64,000 nucleotides of DNA, taken from assembly GCA_039111635.1 (NCBI GenBank), contig JBCAQO010000007.1:2480001-2544000 (forward strand), written 5' to 3'. This DNA is from Heterobasidion occidentale (Eukaryota > Basidiomycota > Agaricomycetes > Russulales > Bondarzewiaceae). Shown here one piece after another: positions 44,346-54,992 of this stretch. A model generated the notes under the pieces. It worked only from the letters and a program-made list of their open reading frames with translations. It did no database searches and was not told the DNA's origin. How positions within the stretch are numbered: the stretch's first letter is position 1; each line of letters starts with the position of its first letter. The position numbers and the translations under genes are program-made.

Positions 44346-45811
44346 TTCCGACATTTCAACGACTGGGCATGGTAATGCAACCGGAATTGGGTTAAATTGA
44401 AACTAACAGCACACTGGTATTTGACAAGATGAAACCCATGTAGAGCAAAAAGAGTGATGAACGACAAAATGCGGAGACAAACGAGCAGATAGATGTTGAG
44501 AGATAGCAATGCAATGCACATGAAAACAATGCGGAAGCGGCAGCGGAGCCATGAAGTGAAGCGATCGAAAGACGAGTCAGCGATGAAGAGCAATATAGAC
44601 TATAACCGTGATTATGACTTTACAGGTGGAAGATGTATATAACAAAGCAACGACGAGCAACTACAATGGACCATACGCAGAGAATCTGAAAAACGAAACA
44701 ACACAGAACAGGAGACACCAAAGTCCGATACAATAGTGAAAAGGCCACCAAAAGACGATACATGCAACAAATACGAGACTAAGATATATCAGGTCCTTAC
44801 CAATTCGCGAGAACGAAACATGACGATACAGGTTGATAGACGTGGACGAGACTGGGTGGCCCGACTGCCCGACACAGCGCACACTTAGACATTGATAGCA
44901 AACCCGATGTACGATGTAGACGGCGTTGAGAGGGATATAGAATAAGGAGTCTACACATCCTCTTGCACGGCAGGGGTTGTTCGGCGCTGGCCACGGCGCG
45001 ACTTCAGCGGATAATTTCAGATGAGGTGGCGCCGCGCGCACTGGCTAGAAAGTGAGGGACAGTCAGCGCGCAATCAATGACAAATCAATACGACAAGACG
45101 GAGGGAAGGGAGCCGACGAGATTTCAAGACTGGTACTGTGGAAAGAGCGTGATGACAGAGTTTAGACAAAAACCGCTCGATCGATGTCCCTGAGGGCCTC
45201 ACAATGCCCAGTTTGCCTGCAACAAAGCGCGGACTATGGCTGGTGTTGGCTCAATCTCTCCGATAAGAGGACGGCCTTGTCCTCGCTTCAAGACGAGGGC
45301 GAGACAGGACGAGGTGGAGAGACTCAAAGCGGGATCGGATGCCCTGCGATCCGCTATCTATAATCCCACGATCTGCGCTATCCCATCGTGGACCGCGGGG
45401 GTAAGAGAGGAGCAAGGGGGCCTGTGGAGGACGCAAGAAGGTGGTGATTGCGCCTGCCTGCGCATGCGACTGCATCCTTTCACCTGCTCATACCACTCGT
45501 GTACACACCCATTGGGCCAACAACCTCTCCATCTGGGTACGGCACGAGGACACCCATGGACGGATGGGTGGAACTCGGAGGGACTGAGGCTCAAGGATTC
45601 GGAACGGTCGGGTTAGGCGGGCCCGTGGGTGCTTAAAAGCCTCCCGAATTTGCCTTCCTTGCCCGTCCGTACCTCCCCCTACCTCCCCTCAGGGCATCCG
45701 CCTATAGCTCCCCCGTAGTCCACCCGGAGCAGCCCCAGCCATCACATCATGCAACATCCATCCATAGATCCATCCAGTGTATGACAATCCATGACATAAG
45801 ATCATATGTAC
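44346..45811. other. Region without a supportable gene
   Basis: Contains AT-rich sequence to about 44700 and mixed sequence after it. Minus-strand frames at 44342-44593 and 44661-45041 are hydrophobic but have no family motif. A plus-strand frame at 45236-45616 has no support either. Confidence 0.4.
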
Positions 45812-47963
45812 TCACTTGCATGTCCGATCTGCACTCCCTGGCGGCGGCGGCCCACACGCGATCTTGCATCCACGGCAGAAGAAACACGCCAGGAAAGGCT
45901 GCTTCTTCTTTGTGCCTTGCGCCTGTGCTCCCGATCCTGACCCTGACGCCTGCGACTCCTCGTCCTGGTCGTCCATCGCCGCATGAGACCCTGCACACGC
46001 CTGGAACTGCCGCATGACAGCAGCCTTCGCTGCGCTCTTCTTGCGCTGCCTCTCGCGCTCGCGATCGCGGTGCGAGCTCTCTGCCTCACCTGGCTTCGTG
46101 TATGCCTTATCTTTGCCTTTGCTGACAGCTTTGCCCTTGCCAGCAGCCCTCGCTTGGCCCTTGCCCTTTCCCGGCATCACGTACTCGTCGTCGTCGTCAT
46201 TGTTGTCGTCGTCCGATGCGTCGTCGATTTTGATGCTGCTGCCGCTGGCGTGCATGAAGGGCTGGATTGCGGCGAACCTCGAGATAAACGCGTTGCTCAT
46301 TGCGTGGGTGTGTGAGCCCGTCAGCATCGACATGGATGTTGACGCAATGGGTGCACTCATGGCGATGGGGGAAACTGTGGTCAATGTGGACATGGCGGCG
46401 GCGGTCTCTGCGTCGTCATCTTCGTCGTCGACTTCGTGCTTGATGTGGAACACGGCAGGGATGGACTCCGTAGTATCCTCGCGCTTGATGCCGAAGTTGA
46501 GCGCGGGCGGCCCGGAGGCGCCGTGCCAGTCGATAGGTATCTCCGAGCTTATAGCGGCGGCAGTGCTCGTGGGAGCGCTCGGGTGGGACATCGTGGCTGC
46601 GGCGTCCAAGTCAGCGGTGTCTTGGGAGCTGGTGTTCTCAACGGTGTACCGTGGCTGGTACGGGAGGTGGTCCATCCACGGCGACGCCGTGGTGACCACC
46701 TCTGGTACACGCGCCTGGGGACCGGGTATCTCTATCTCCCTGGGCACCGGGGCCAAGACCTGCGTGGCTGCATAGACCACATCCGAGCTGAGGGGGGCTT
46801 GTGAATAAATCATGTAGGACGGTGCGTTACCTTCCTCGAATGTGGTGTATGTATCGACATCCCCACCAACCTGCACATGCTGGTCATCGTACTGGTAGCC
46901 GTATGCATCGTGCCCGTATGACGACTCGCTGGCGTACACATTGTCATGCTGTGTGTTGGATCCGATGAGGTTCGTGCGCCGCCGTTTAGAGAATAAGGGT
47001 TGACTTACCTCGTCTTCGATCACCATGGAGGCTTGATTCACTTCTTCTACTAGCACAGCGCCAATATAGGGGAATGTTAGGGCGGTGGCGAGCGAGGAGG
47101 ACGAGGTGGAGGGTATTGCGGAGGGGGTGACGGAGCTTTTCATGTTCACGGTGGGAGTCACAGCCGAGTAAGCCAGTGAGTACTCGTTGGCAGTGGAGGA
47201 GGCGCCGAGGGCATAGCCATCTGCGTCGATGTGTTTGTACGCGCTGTAGCCGTACGTCGTCTGCGTGTACACGTTCGAGTGGGAGTGGGCGTAGGTGTGC
47301 CCAAGCGTGGGTGATGCGAATGAGGTCGGCCCTGCGAGGTTGAGTAGGCTAGCATAATATTGCATTTGCTGCGCATCGTACACCGGCCAAGGGGAGGTGG
47401 AGGACGAAGCGGTCGGGGAGGAGGGAGCGCATTGGTGCTGTTCAGCAGGCCAGTACGTGGGGGAGGCGGCGCTGTGGGGAGCGTGGGGAGTGTCGGCAGC
47501 CTGCATCGCATCGTTGTACTACAACGACCGAGCGCAAGGATAGTGAGAGTTGGGGTTAGCATGAGAGAGTCGCGAGATATGGAAGCAGAGGGGGACTTAC
47601 CTGGTAGGCAAAGAATTCGGCAGGAGAGAGCTGCATCTGCTCAGGCTCCTGCTCATAGTTGTCGGCCTGCTCGGCCTGGGGGTAGTTGTAGGGCGCGCGT
47701 GGGAGGTGGATGCTTGGCATGCAGAGCGGGGGCATCGGCACGCTGGGCACGCGCTGGCGCTTACAGTTCTGGCCCGCGAACAGGTGACACGTGAGCAGCG
47801 GCGTGCTGGGGAGCGGCGGCGAGACATTGTCGTTGTCGTTATCGTCGTTGTCGTCCGTGTTGAAATACGACTCCTCTGGCGACGTGCGTAGAGATGCTCG
47901 AGATGAGCATGAAGAAGTGGCTTCGGAGCGTGTGCTGCAGCGCGAAGATGGAGGGCTGGTCAC
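45812..47963 (-). pseudogene. Zn2Cys6-type regulator cut in the middle of its zinc cluster
   Basis: Exon 1 (about 47963-47602) carries TSPEESYFNTDD, PSIHLPRAPYNYP and LSPAEFFAYQ. Exon 2 (47515-45812) carries MQAADTPHAPHSAASPTYWP, long Ser/Thr/Tyr-rich activation-like regions and acidic tracts, an alanine/lysine basic stretch, then FLACFFCRGCKIACGPPPPG and ADRTC at the C-terminus. This matches basidiomycete proteins with a C-terminal Zn2Cys6 cluster, where an exon starting N-Q-C would supply the last cysteines. Here TGA follows at once, the donor GTGAGT is present, but no such exon is found in the 800 bases downstream. A usual R in R-G-R-K reads C. DNA binding is therefore probably lost. The 5' end overlaps the PP4R3-like fragment. 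Confidence 0.6.
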
Positions 47964-48660
47964 GCAAGGACAGGAATAAATTCGTCTTCTCCCGCGTCAG
48001 GCGCAGTGTCGGCTCTGCGCACCAGCCAACTAAGTGTCGCGCAGACATGGAAGGGAAGATTGCGGACGGTGACAGAGAGGCTCACCTGCAAACAGCTTGC
48101 GATCTGGGACGCCAAAGACGAGCTTGAGCAGCGAGTAACGCAGAGCTTGTAGAAACAGTTGAGGAAGTGTTCCGTCTTGGGGTCGTCCTTTAGGTGCAAG
48201 AACATGTTCGTCGGAATCTGCTGCACGTGGAAAAATAAACGTGAGGACCGGCCCAGGCACTGCGCAGATAAGCAGCCTCCGCCAAGTAGAGTGGGGAATG
48301 GGAGCCACGCACCATGGGATTCGCGCCATCCGGCTGCAGCATCTCGAGCATCATCCACAGTGCGCCCCCGACGAGTGTCTGCACCGCCAACTCCCAGCTG
48401 CTCACCAACATTGAGCACAGAGCGACAGCAGCATCTGCTCCTCCCCTCTGTTCTTTTCTCTGTTGCTCGCACACGCACCCGTGCCCTCAACGCCGTCGAA
48501 CTGCCGTAGCATGTCGACGAGCAGCTTGAAGAGCGTCACGCGCGTCGGCAGCTGCACGTTCTTGGCAATGCTGTGGAGTTGCTGTAGGAGGTGTTCTCTG
48601 TCCGACGACGTCCTACCGAGAAGGCTCTTCGTGATGCCGAATGTTGATATCAGGAACACA
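47850..48660 (-). pseudogene. PP4R3 (SMK-1 domain) gene fragment, decayed
   Basis: Minus-strand pieces in order: HLLQQLHSIAKNVQLPTRVT-LFKLLVD (near 48560), LAVQTLVGGALWMMLEML (near 48390), IPTNMFLHLKDDPKTEHF-LNCFYK (near 48180), LLKLVFGVPDRKLF (near 48110), LRLTREKTNLFLSLRDQ and IFALQHTLRSHFFMLISS (near 47950). These follow the SMK-1 domain of the protein phosphatase 4 regulatory subunit (nuclear, DNA-damage response in other fungi). Adjacent pieces lie in different frames, and the stretch between the first two is replaced by unrelated sequence, so it is broken. The N-terminal PH-like domain is absent. Confidence 0.6.
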
Positions 48661-48710
48661 AGAGAGGAGGAAATGGAGAGAAGGGGGGCAGGGAACGAGC
48701 CGCCGAAGCC

Positions 48711-48821
48711 GGCGGCCGCGTGCTGTCTGCAGCAGCCTCGCTCACCACAAAGCCCAAATTCACCTTTGGCGAATTTGGGCTTTGTGGTGAGCGAGGCTGC
48801 TGCAGACAGCACGCGGCCGCC
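48711..48821. repeat. Perfect 51-bp inverted repeat (hairpin 1)
   Basis: Arms 48711-48761 and 48771-48821 are exact reverse complements; the loop is ACCTTTGGC. It is GC-rich at the base (GGCGGCCGCGTGCTG) and AT-richer at the tip (CCCAAATTC). The 120 bases to its left resemble those left of hairpin 2. Confidence 0.95.
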
Positions 48822-50745
48822 TCTGCACCTTGCGTGACCTGTGTAACGGAGCTCTCACATCGAGGTTATTGGCCGCGTGCACGCGCTGTGTATCCCGCGC
48901 GGCTCGTCCGCTGTGGAGCGCTTGATGCCAAGCGTGCAGGCTAGGACAGCGGGAGGTTCAGGGTGCCAGGAGCTTGCATGGGGTTGAGGAGATGAGCAAG
49001 AGGGCAGAGAGTGGCGGATGGGCATGCACTTGAGCAGACGAGCATATTTGGAATCTGGGCGGCAGATGTCGGTCACAGGCGAGGGTGCTTAACCTAAGCG
49101 AACGCGAACGAATGGGATCGAGGGGACGGTTGAAATTTGATGGGAACGAGGGCACCGGGGGTGCTAGGCGGCGAGGGTGTGCAACATCGAGAGCGGGAAT
49201 ATCAACAGCGGAGGGGACGCGCACGAAAGCGCTGCGCGCGAGCATGCATAGGGCTGAGCGTGCGCGGAGTCTTGGCGGCGACGCAGCACAAGGAAAGTGC
49301 GAAATCGTGAATCGTGGAGGGGATGAGCGCAAGGTTTGCGCGGTCTGAGCGTACGACCGGGCGCGGCATCAAGAGTGGGAATATCACCGTGGAGGGGGTC
49401 GAGGGATGCATGTCGAAGGAGGGGCTCGAGGTCGTAATAGGAGAGCGGGGCGAGCGACTGGCTGCGGCGTCGAGTAGGAGATGCGGGCGTGTCGAGCGGG
49501 GGTCCGGGCAACGCAGACGATGCGCGAGGGGGCGTGGACGATGCGGGCGAGTGGACGATGCGGGCGAGCGGGCGAGCGGGCCAGTGGGCATGGGATCGAG
49601 CGGGGAGAGCGGGGAGAGCAGAAGGGCGGGGGATCGGTTTGAGAGGGTAGGTCGGGAGAGAGGAGAAACTAGGGCGAGTGACGTACCTCTCGTAGATGTC
49701 CTCGTCGCTCGTTCCCTCCCTCTTCTGTGATCATCTCCACCGGGGCCGAACCTCCTCCTCATCCCCATTGTCGTAGATGCCCGCGTCGTCGAGCAGCGGG
49801 GGCGTATGCGTGTGGGTGTCGGTGGAGCGAGACACCTCTGTCACGGAGATCATGGATGGCGCATGGGGAAAGAGACGACAGGGAGCGTGGGCGTGGGCAT
49901 GGACAGCGAGAGAGGACGGGGTCGGGAAGGGAAAGGTCAGTCCCTCGAGGATCTGTAGATAGTAGAAGTAAAGGAAAAGGAAAGGAAACATCAGTACACG
50001 CCCTCAGCGATGCTTGCTTTCTCAGGGCCTCGGCGGAGGCCCATCGTCCACTTGCATCATTGGGAGCGCAAAGGAAAGAGAGATCGAAGGAAACGTGTGT
50101 CGAGAAGTAAAAGGAACAAAATGTTACTCACAACGAAAGGTCCAAAGTACTTGTTTCGCTCATCTCGACCAGCGTCTGCGCTGGTTTCGCGACCGATCGT
50201 CCCGTAGGAAGAAGAGGATAGTGGACGACAGCCTGTCGGAGAGTCTTGGGCTTGCAGGCTAGCAGAGGATGTCGACGTTGGCATGGGCAGGGTGTGGGCG
50301 AGAGGTCGCAGAATCAGGAGGGTATCAATTAGAGACAAGAGGAGCAGCTGAACCAAACAGTTGGATCGAGATTTGTTTAGTACGATCGAGGCACTTCAGC
50401 ACTCCCTACACTGTGGGCTTCAGATTTTGCCCACAGATCGTGGGGGTGAACGGACTAAGTGTACAGCACAAATCTAGATACAACAAGAAAAATGATATGG
50501 TTTCTAGCTACAGAAGAGTACTCAAGAAAGTAGCTGCGCGGGAGGTGAGTGCAAAGCACATGGAACGAGTCACATGGACTACGTACATATGGTATTGACG
50601 GACAAATAGAACATAGTACAAGGGGGAAATGAGGCTGCGAGGCCGGGCATGTCGCAAGACTGTACTCTCAAAACTAGTGGCACACTGATAGCGCGTGTTC
50701 TGCTCTTTGGTACAGTCCTCTCAAGCTCGCTTTAGGCTCTCTTGC
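48822..50745. other. GC-rich region without a supportable gene
   Basis: Long Arg/Pro/Ser-rich minus-strand frames (49164-49768) and others arise from GC-rich sequence and contain no domain. A weak direct repeat (GGGAATATCA-C-GCGGAGGGG-like phrases at 49195 and 49378) is visible. Small exons of a decayed gene are possible around 49700-50300 on the minus strand. Confidence 0.4.
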
Positions 50746-50867
50746 GTTCTCTGTCCGACGGCGTCCTGCAGATAAGGCTGTTCGTGATGTGGAGTGTTAA
50801 CATCAGTACTACGAAAGACGAGGTTAGGGGGAGGGGGGAGGAAGGAAACGAGAGCGGCGAAGCCGGC

Positions 50868-50970
50868 GGCCGCGTGCTGTCTGCAGTAGCCAGTCTCCCC
50901 ACAGCCTAAATTCACCTTTGGCGAATTTGGGCTTTGTGGGGAGACTGGCTGCTGCAGACAGCACGCGGCT
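50868..50970. repeat. Near-perfect inverted repeat (hairpin 2)
   Basis: Arms of about 46-48 bases with two mismatches and a 2-base gap, and the same loop ACCTTTGGC as hairpin 1. Base and tip agree with hairpin 1 (GCCGCGTGCTGTCTGCAG, CCCAAATTC) but the middle differs (CCAGTCTCCCCAC against CCTCGCTCACCAC), on both arms alike. Confidence 0.9.
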
Positions 50971-51299
50971 GTTTCTGCAACATGCACAACTCGTCTACTG
51001 CGGAGCCCTGGATGTTGAGGTTAGTGGTTCGTCCGCTGTGGCTTCGCTGATGCGTCGGTCTAGAGGTCAGCGCGCCGTGTTCATGTCGTGGTGCAGCAGG
51101 TGGTGGTCGAGCGCACTGGGTGGCGGGTATACGTGGCGTCGAGGGCGGAAGCGTGAATAGTCGAGGGGACGCAGGTGGAGGGATGGGTGGACGGAAAAAA
51201 GGAGTGGTCAGTCCACACATGCGGGGAGGAACCAAGGTGGTTGAGAAGACGAGTGTGTGGGGGTTCGAGGGCGGGGATATCGAGGGAGGGGCGGGCGGA

Positions 51300-51560
51300 A
51301 AGGGCAATAATGGGAGGTACGTACCGCCATACCGCTCTGCCTGTTCAGCGAGCGTGTGTCCGTCTTCATTGTCCCCAACCTCGTCTCCCGACCGCCGCCG
51401 CTCCTTTGCCTCTGTCACCATCCGCTCCTTGTTCTTCTCGTCGATGTGCTCAAGCTCACACGATAAGACAGTCGCTTTGCTCCAGGCGTCATGAGTCAGG
51501 GTGGGCGCGGAGCGGTTGTTGGAGGACAGCGCCGGCACAGATGTCGTGGATGTTGACAAG
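51300..51560 (-). other. Possible coding exon, charged helical
   Basis: A minus-strand frame with SNNRSAPTLTHDAWSKAT, LSCELEHIDEKNKERMVTE and GDNEDGHTLAEQAERYGG looks like a real, charged, helical protein segment followed by a GTACGT donor. I cannot link it to other exons or name a family. Confidence 0.3.
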
Positions 51561-51904
51561 AAAAGAAACAGGAGTGGAGGTGGGAGAGGGCATGGAGAGA
51601 GCATGGAGCGAGTGCCCGAGCATTCCAGCTGCAAACTGTACAAAAGAATGCTATCAGCAGCGCGCACTTTCTCAGAGACTCAGCACAGATCTGTTGTCCG
51701 CTAGCATTGTCGAGAGCATGTGGATCGAGGAGTTAAAAAAAAAAGTACTCACTGATTGTGTCTGAAGTAGCCTGAGAGACCAATGTTGCTACGAGGAGAG
51801 CTCGACTGAGGACGCGTGTTGCGCTCAATGTTCAAAGGTGGGGATGCTGGACACTTGCTGGACGCGACGTGGCGGCGTGTTTGATCACGAGACGTTGGAG
51901 GGCA

Positions 51905-52135
51905 CTGTGTGCTGACACAGTCGGACTGTGTGGCGCGACAATCCACGGACTGTGTGCGGCACGGCCGGACTGTGTGGCGCGAGCTTAGGGCCAAATCCCG
52001 GACTGTCACCGAGAACCTGGACTGTGTGGCGCAGAAACAGCGCCAAAATCCGGACTGTGTGCGGTCTCGGCCGGACTGTGTGGCGCAACAGAGAGACTGT
52101 GTGACGACAGCGTTCCCGCGATCTCCCGACTGTGT
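51905..52135. repeat. Dispersed GGACTGTGTG motifs
   Basis: About nine copies of (C)GGACTGTGTGGCGC, GGACTGTGTGCGG and close variants at irregular spacing of 20-40 bases, all in one direction. Confidence 0.7.
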
Positions 52136-52475
52136 GCCGGCTCTCCCGATGCTGACTAAACTATGTCTCCAGGTTGCAGAATAACCTCAAGATCACAAAC
52201 AATTCCATATCTTTGGATCCCCTGATTCAAATAATACGATTAAGGTATCAATCGAAAGCTATGGTACGTTTTCACATTCGCTCTGTTTCATGATTATAAA
52301 ACAATATAAATTGAGTACTGGATGCCTGCTTTTTTAAGTTTATTCTTCACTTCTTTATTTTGCCCTTAACAGACCCAGTGGTACATGTCTAGTAATGAAG
52401 AATTCAGGATACCATCCTGAACACCTTTCAAATCTCTTGAATCAGACATAATTGTGTGCAACACAGATTTCATTG

Positions 52476-52515
52476 CCCAAAACCCAGACTGTGCGAAGCA
52501 CAGTCTGGTTTTGGG
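52476..52515. repeat. Short perfect hairpin with ACTGTG arms
   Basis: CCAGACTGTG, loop CGAAG, CACAGTCTGG, extended by CCCAAAA/TTTTGGG with one bulged C. The ACTGTG core is the same as in the motif array 350 bases upstream. Confidence 0.8.
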
Positions 52516-52581
52516 GGGTAGACTGTTTAAATGCATATCTATTGAACCCCTGATTTAATATGGCTGATTCTGGGCCTTAAA

Positions 52582-52812
52582 GTTGCACTTGGGTATGACA
52601 ATTACACGACTTATTTTTTTGTATTTATAGCTGCATTAAACTGGCAACACAGTAGTTTTGGATATCGGTGGACTCAAATCAGTTGGTAATACTCCTAGTT
52701 GCACCAGGGTATGAAGATCACACAACTTATTTTTTTGTATTTATAGCTGCATTAAATTGGCAACACAGTAGTTTCGGATATCGGTAGACTCAAATCGGTC
52801 GGTAATACTCCT
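52582..52812. repeat. 115-bp direct repeat, two copies
   Basis: The copies start at 52582 and 52697 (GTTGCAC...GGGTATGA, ACTTATTTTTTTGTATTTAT, GGCAACACAGTAGTTT, GGTAATACTCCTAG) and are about 92% alike. No coding capacity. Confidence 0.9.
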
Positions 52813-53009
52813 AGGTTGGTGGGCCTAAGCCTTAGTAAAGTGATCAACCCACACACCTGGAGTCCCCCTCGATACCAGAGATCACGGAGATGAAGATCTA
52901 TCCTGGAAACACTGAAGCATGGCCTTCGGGATTCTGAAGAAGAACGACACACACCCATCCACAGACGAGTTTCTAACTCATCCATAAATCATTCGCACCA
53001 GCACTTTCT

Positions 53010-53337
53010 TTGACCACAAGCAGGGAGTCCTGCTTCGAGGGATTGCCTTTTGACTCAAGGGATTGCCTCGCATCAAAACGTAACGGTGAAGGAAGAACAC
53101 CGGGAAGAAACACGGTATTGTGGCGATACCGCAGGACTTCAAATCAAACAGCTCAACGGAGACGGAAAACTCCTAGGCGTTGTAAACGACGTAGGTCGGT
53201 CTTCGCCCCAGAAAACGAAGTCATACCAGAAGTCACATCTGGTCTCGCAGGTCAAGAAACAAATTGCTGATGGAAAGACAATGAGGCTCGCAGAGGCGAG
53301 TAGTCCCCTCAGGAGTTGGGACCTAGAAAGGGAGTAA
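53010..53337 (+). pseudogene. 3' internal remnant of a family-L retroelement
   Basis: A plus-strand frame (QIKQLNGDGKLLGVVNDVG, VSQVKKQIADGKTMRLAEAS) runs to a stop at 53337. Just before the LTR is a purine-rich stretch (AGAAAGGGAGTAA), as expected of a polypurine tract. The frame gives no recognisable domain. Internal sequence further left is missing. Confidence 0.35.
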
Positions 53338-53937
53338 TGTTATGACTTGACCGATCGGAGCCCATTGGGGCTGGTCTATCCGATGGTTCAAGCATCACAT
53401 GCTAGGCAGCTCCACTACGGAGCGTACACCAAGGTATTCGGCATGTCCTTATGGTCCGACTGAACCAATGGTTCTTCAAGACATCAGTAGAGGATATATG
53501 GGAAGGATCATGGGTACACAGATTGATAAGATAGGCATTCACATGCCATGGGCTTAGGGCTTATGGGTAAGCACCTTGTCGCACCAGGATGGATAGGTGC
53601 GACTGGAGAAGTACAAGAGTAGGCACCGGCTGAGAGAGACGGCGACCACAGCTCTCCTGGGATGGGTACTCGGAGAAGCACACGGACTCTTACCCTAGAC
53701 CCTATACAGTATAAAAGGCCCATAGAATAGGCTGAGGATCTTCAGTCTATTCTCCTTTGTTATTACACAGTCTTCCCACTGTGTACCTTCGTTCTCCACT
53801 GTCTTCCTACAGTGGAATCATTATTTCTTCCTGTATCAGTGCCTGATACAGTCGAGACTTTGTCCACCACTCGGTCCATTGTGCGACCTAGGGAAGAACC
53901 TGTTACTCTGGGGTTATCGAACGAGTAGTTCATAATA
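53338..53937 (+). repeat. LTR, family L (copy C)
   Basis: About 600 bp, inverse orientation to copies A and B: TGTTATGACTTGACC...GTTCATAATA. Contains TATAAAA at 53710-53716 in a stretch also present in the other copies. The 3' end has changed from AACA to AATA. The flanks (AGTAA/GTCAA) do not form a duplication. Confidence 0.75.
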
Positions 53938-54992
53938 GTCAAGCAATAGACGCACAATGTGCGTTGATGTGGACTCAGATTCGGACATCAACGAGTAGAC
54001 CGTGAGTCCTCTTTATCTCATTCTTGTGCTATTCGCACTAATGGTGAGATTCTTCATTTTTGTTGTCGCCAGGTGTCTCTGAATCCAATCAGTGACGTAG
54101 AGCTTCCATGCAAAGGGGGCTGTTTGCGGAGGCTTGCGATGCGATGTGTGAGGGGGCTACGATAGTGGATTGTGTATTTAGAAAAAAATTCATTTTCTAT
54201 GCACCCTTTCGTAACATTCGGAGCTTTTCGGGAGTGCAACAGCGTACAATAAGACATCTGACTTGGGTCAAGTCAGCCACCATGGGCAAGTCCTCGAAAA
54301 GACATGATTTTCTTATGACTTATTGCCCTGCCTTATGGCTTATTTTTGTATCTTATGACTTACTTAAGTAACTTACAGCTTATGCTCTGTCTTATGATAG
54401 GGACCTGTTGTTTATAAGTCACCTCCCTTATTACCTTATGTGTCTTATTTCGTCTTTTCCCACTTGTCAAGTCAGATAAGTCACAAAAGCAAATTTGCGC
54501 TTTTCCTGATGTGTACCTTTCTAGAACGTCCAGTGAATCTACTGGAAAACTGTGAACTTGTGTACTGGAACAGCTGGGAACTACCTATGTAAGGCAATTC
54601 CAGTGTTCCAGGCACAATAGGGAAAATACCGATGAAATGCAATGTTCACTCCGGTAGAATAACTAGTATCCTACAGTCTAGTGGTTCCGGGAAATCATGC
54701 TTGGTTCAAGAAACAGGCAATCACATTTGTATACTTTCTTCAGACATTGTCCTTCATTCTGATGATCTTATTGTCCAACAGATCCCAACTCTGAATATTT
54801 GCTTTTGAGCTATCGGAGAGATGACACAAGGCTGACCCCTCGCGATCATGGTTACTACGAAATGCGGAGAGGCTATACGCAGCTATCATGAAACTTAGTG
54901 GAAATGATCGCGTGCACATGTCAAAGACTATTCTCAACGGATTCTCTATTATATAGCATCATACAATGCATTTCACGTCTTGATAGACCGGA
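53938..54992. other. Intergenic region, AT-richer, no gene seen
   Basis: Contains repeated CTTATGACTTA/GCTTATG phrases (54300-54480), perhaps a decayed minisatellite. It is the 3' flank of CSE1. Confidence 0.4.

Noticed and set aside
46014..46804. Plus-strand frames of 122-253 codons
   Set aside because: Antisense to the Zn2Cys6-type gene; they arise from its repetitive Ser/Thr/Asp codons.
49164..49768. Minus-strand frames of 115-188 codons
   Set aside because: Very Arg/Pro/Ser-rich in GC-rich DNA, no motif, no exon signals that fit.
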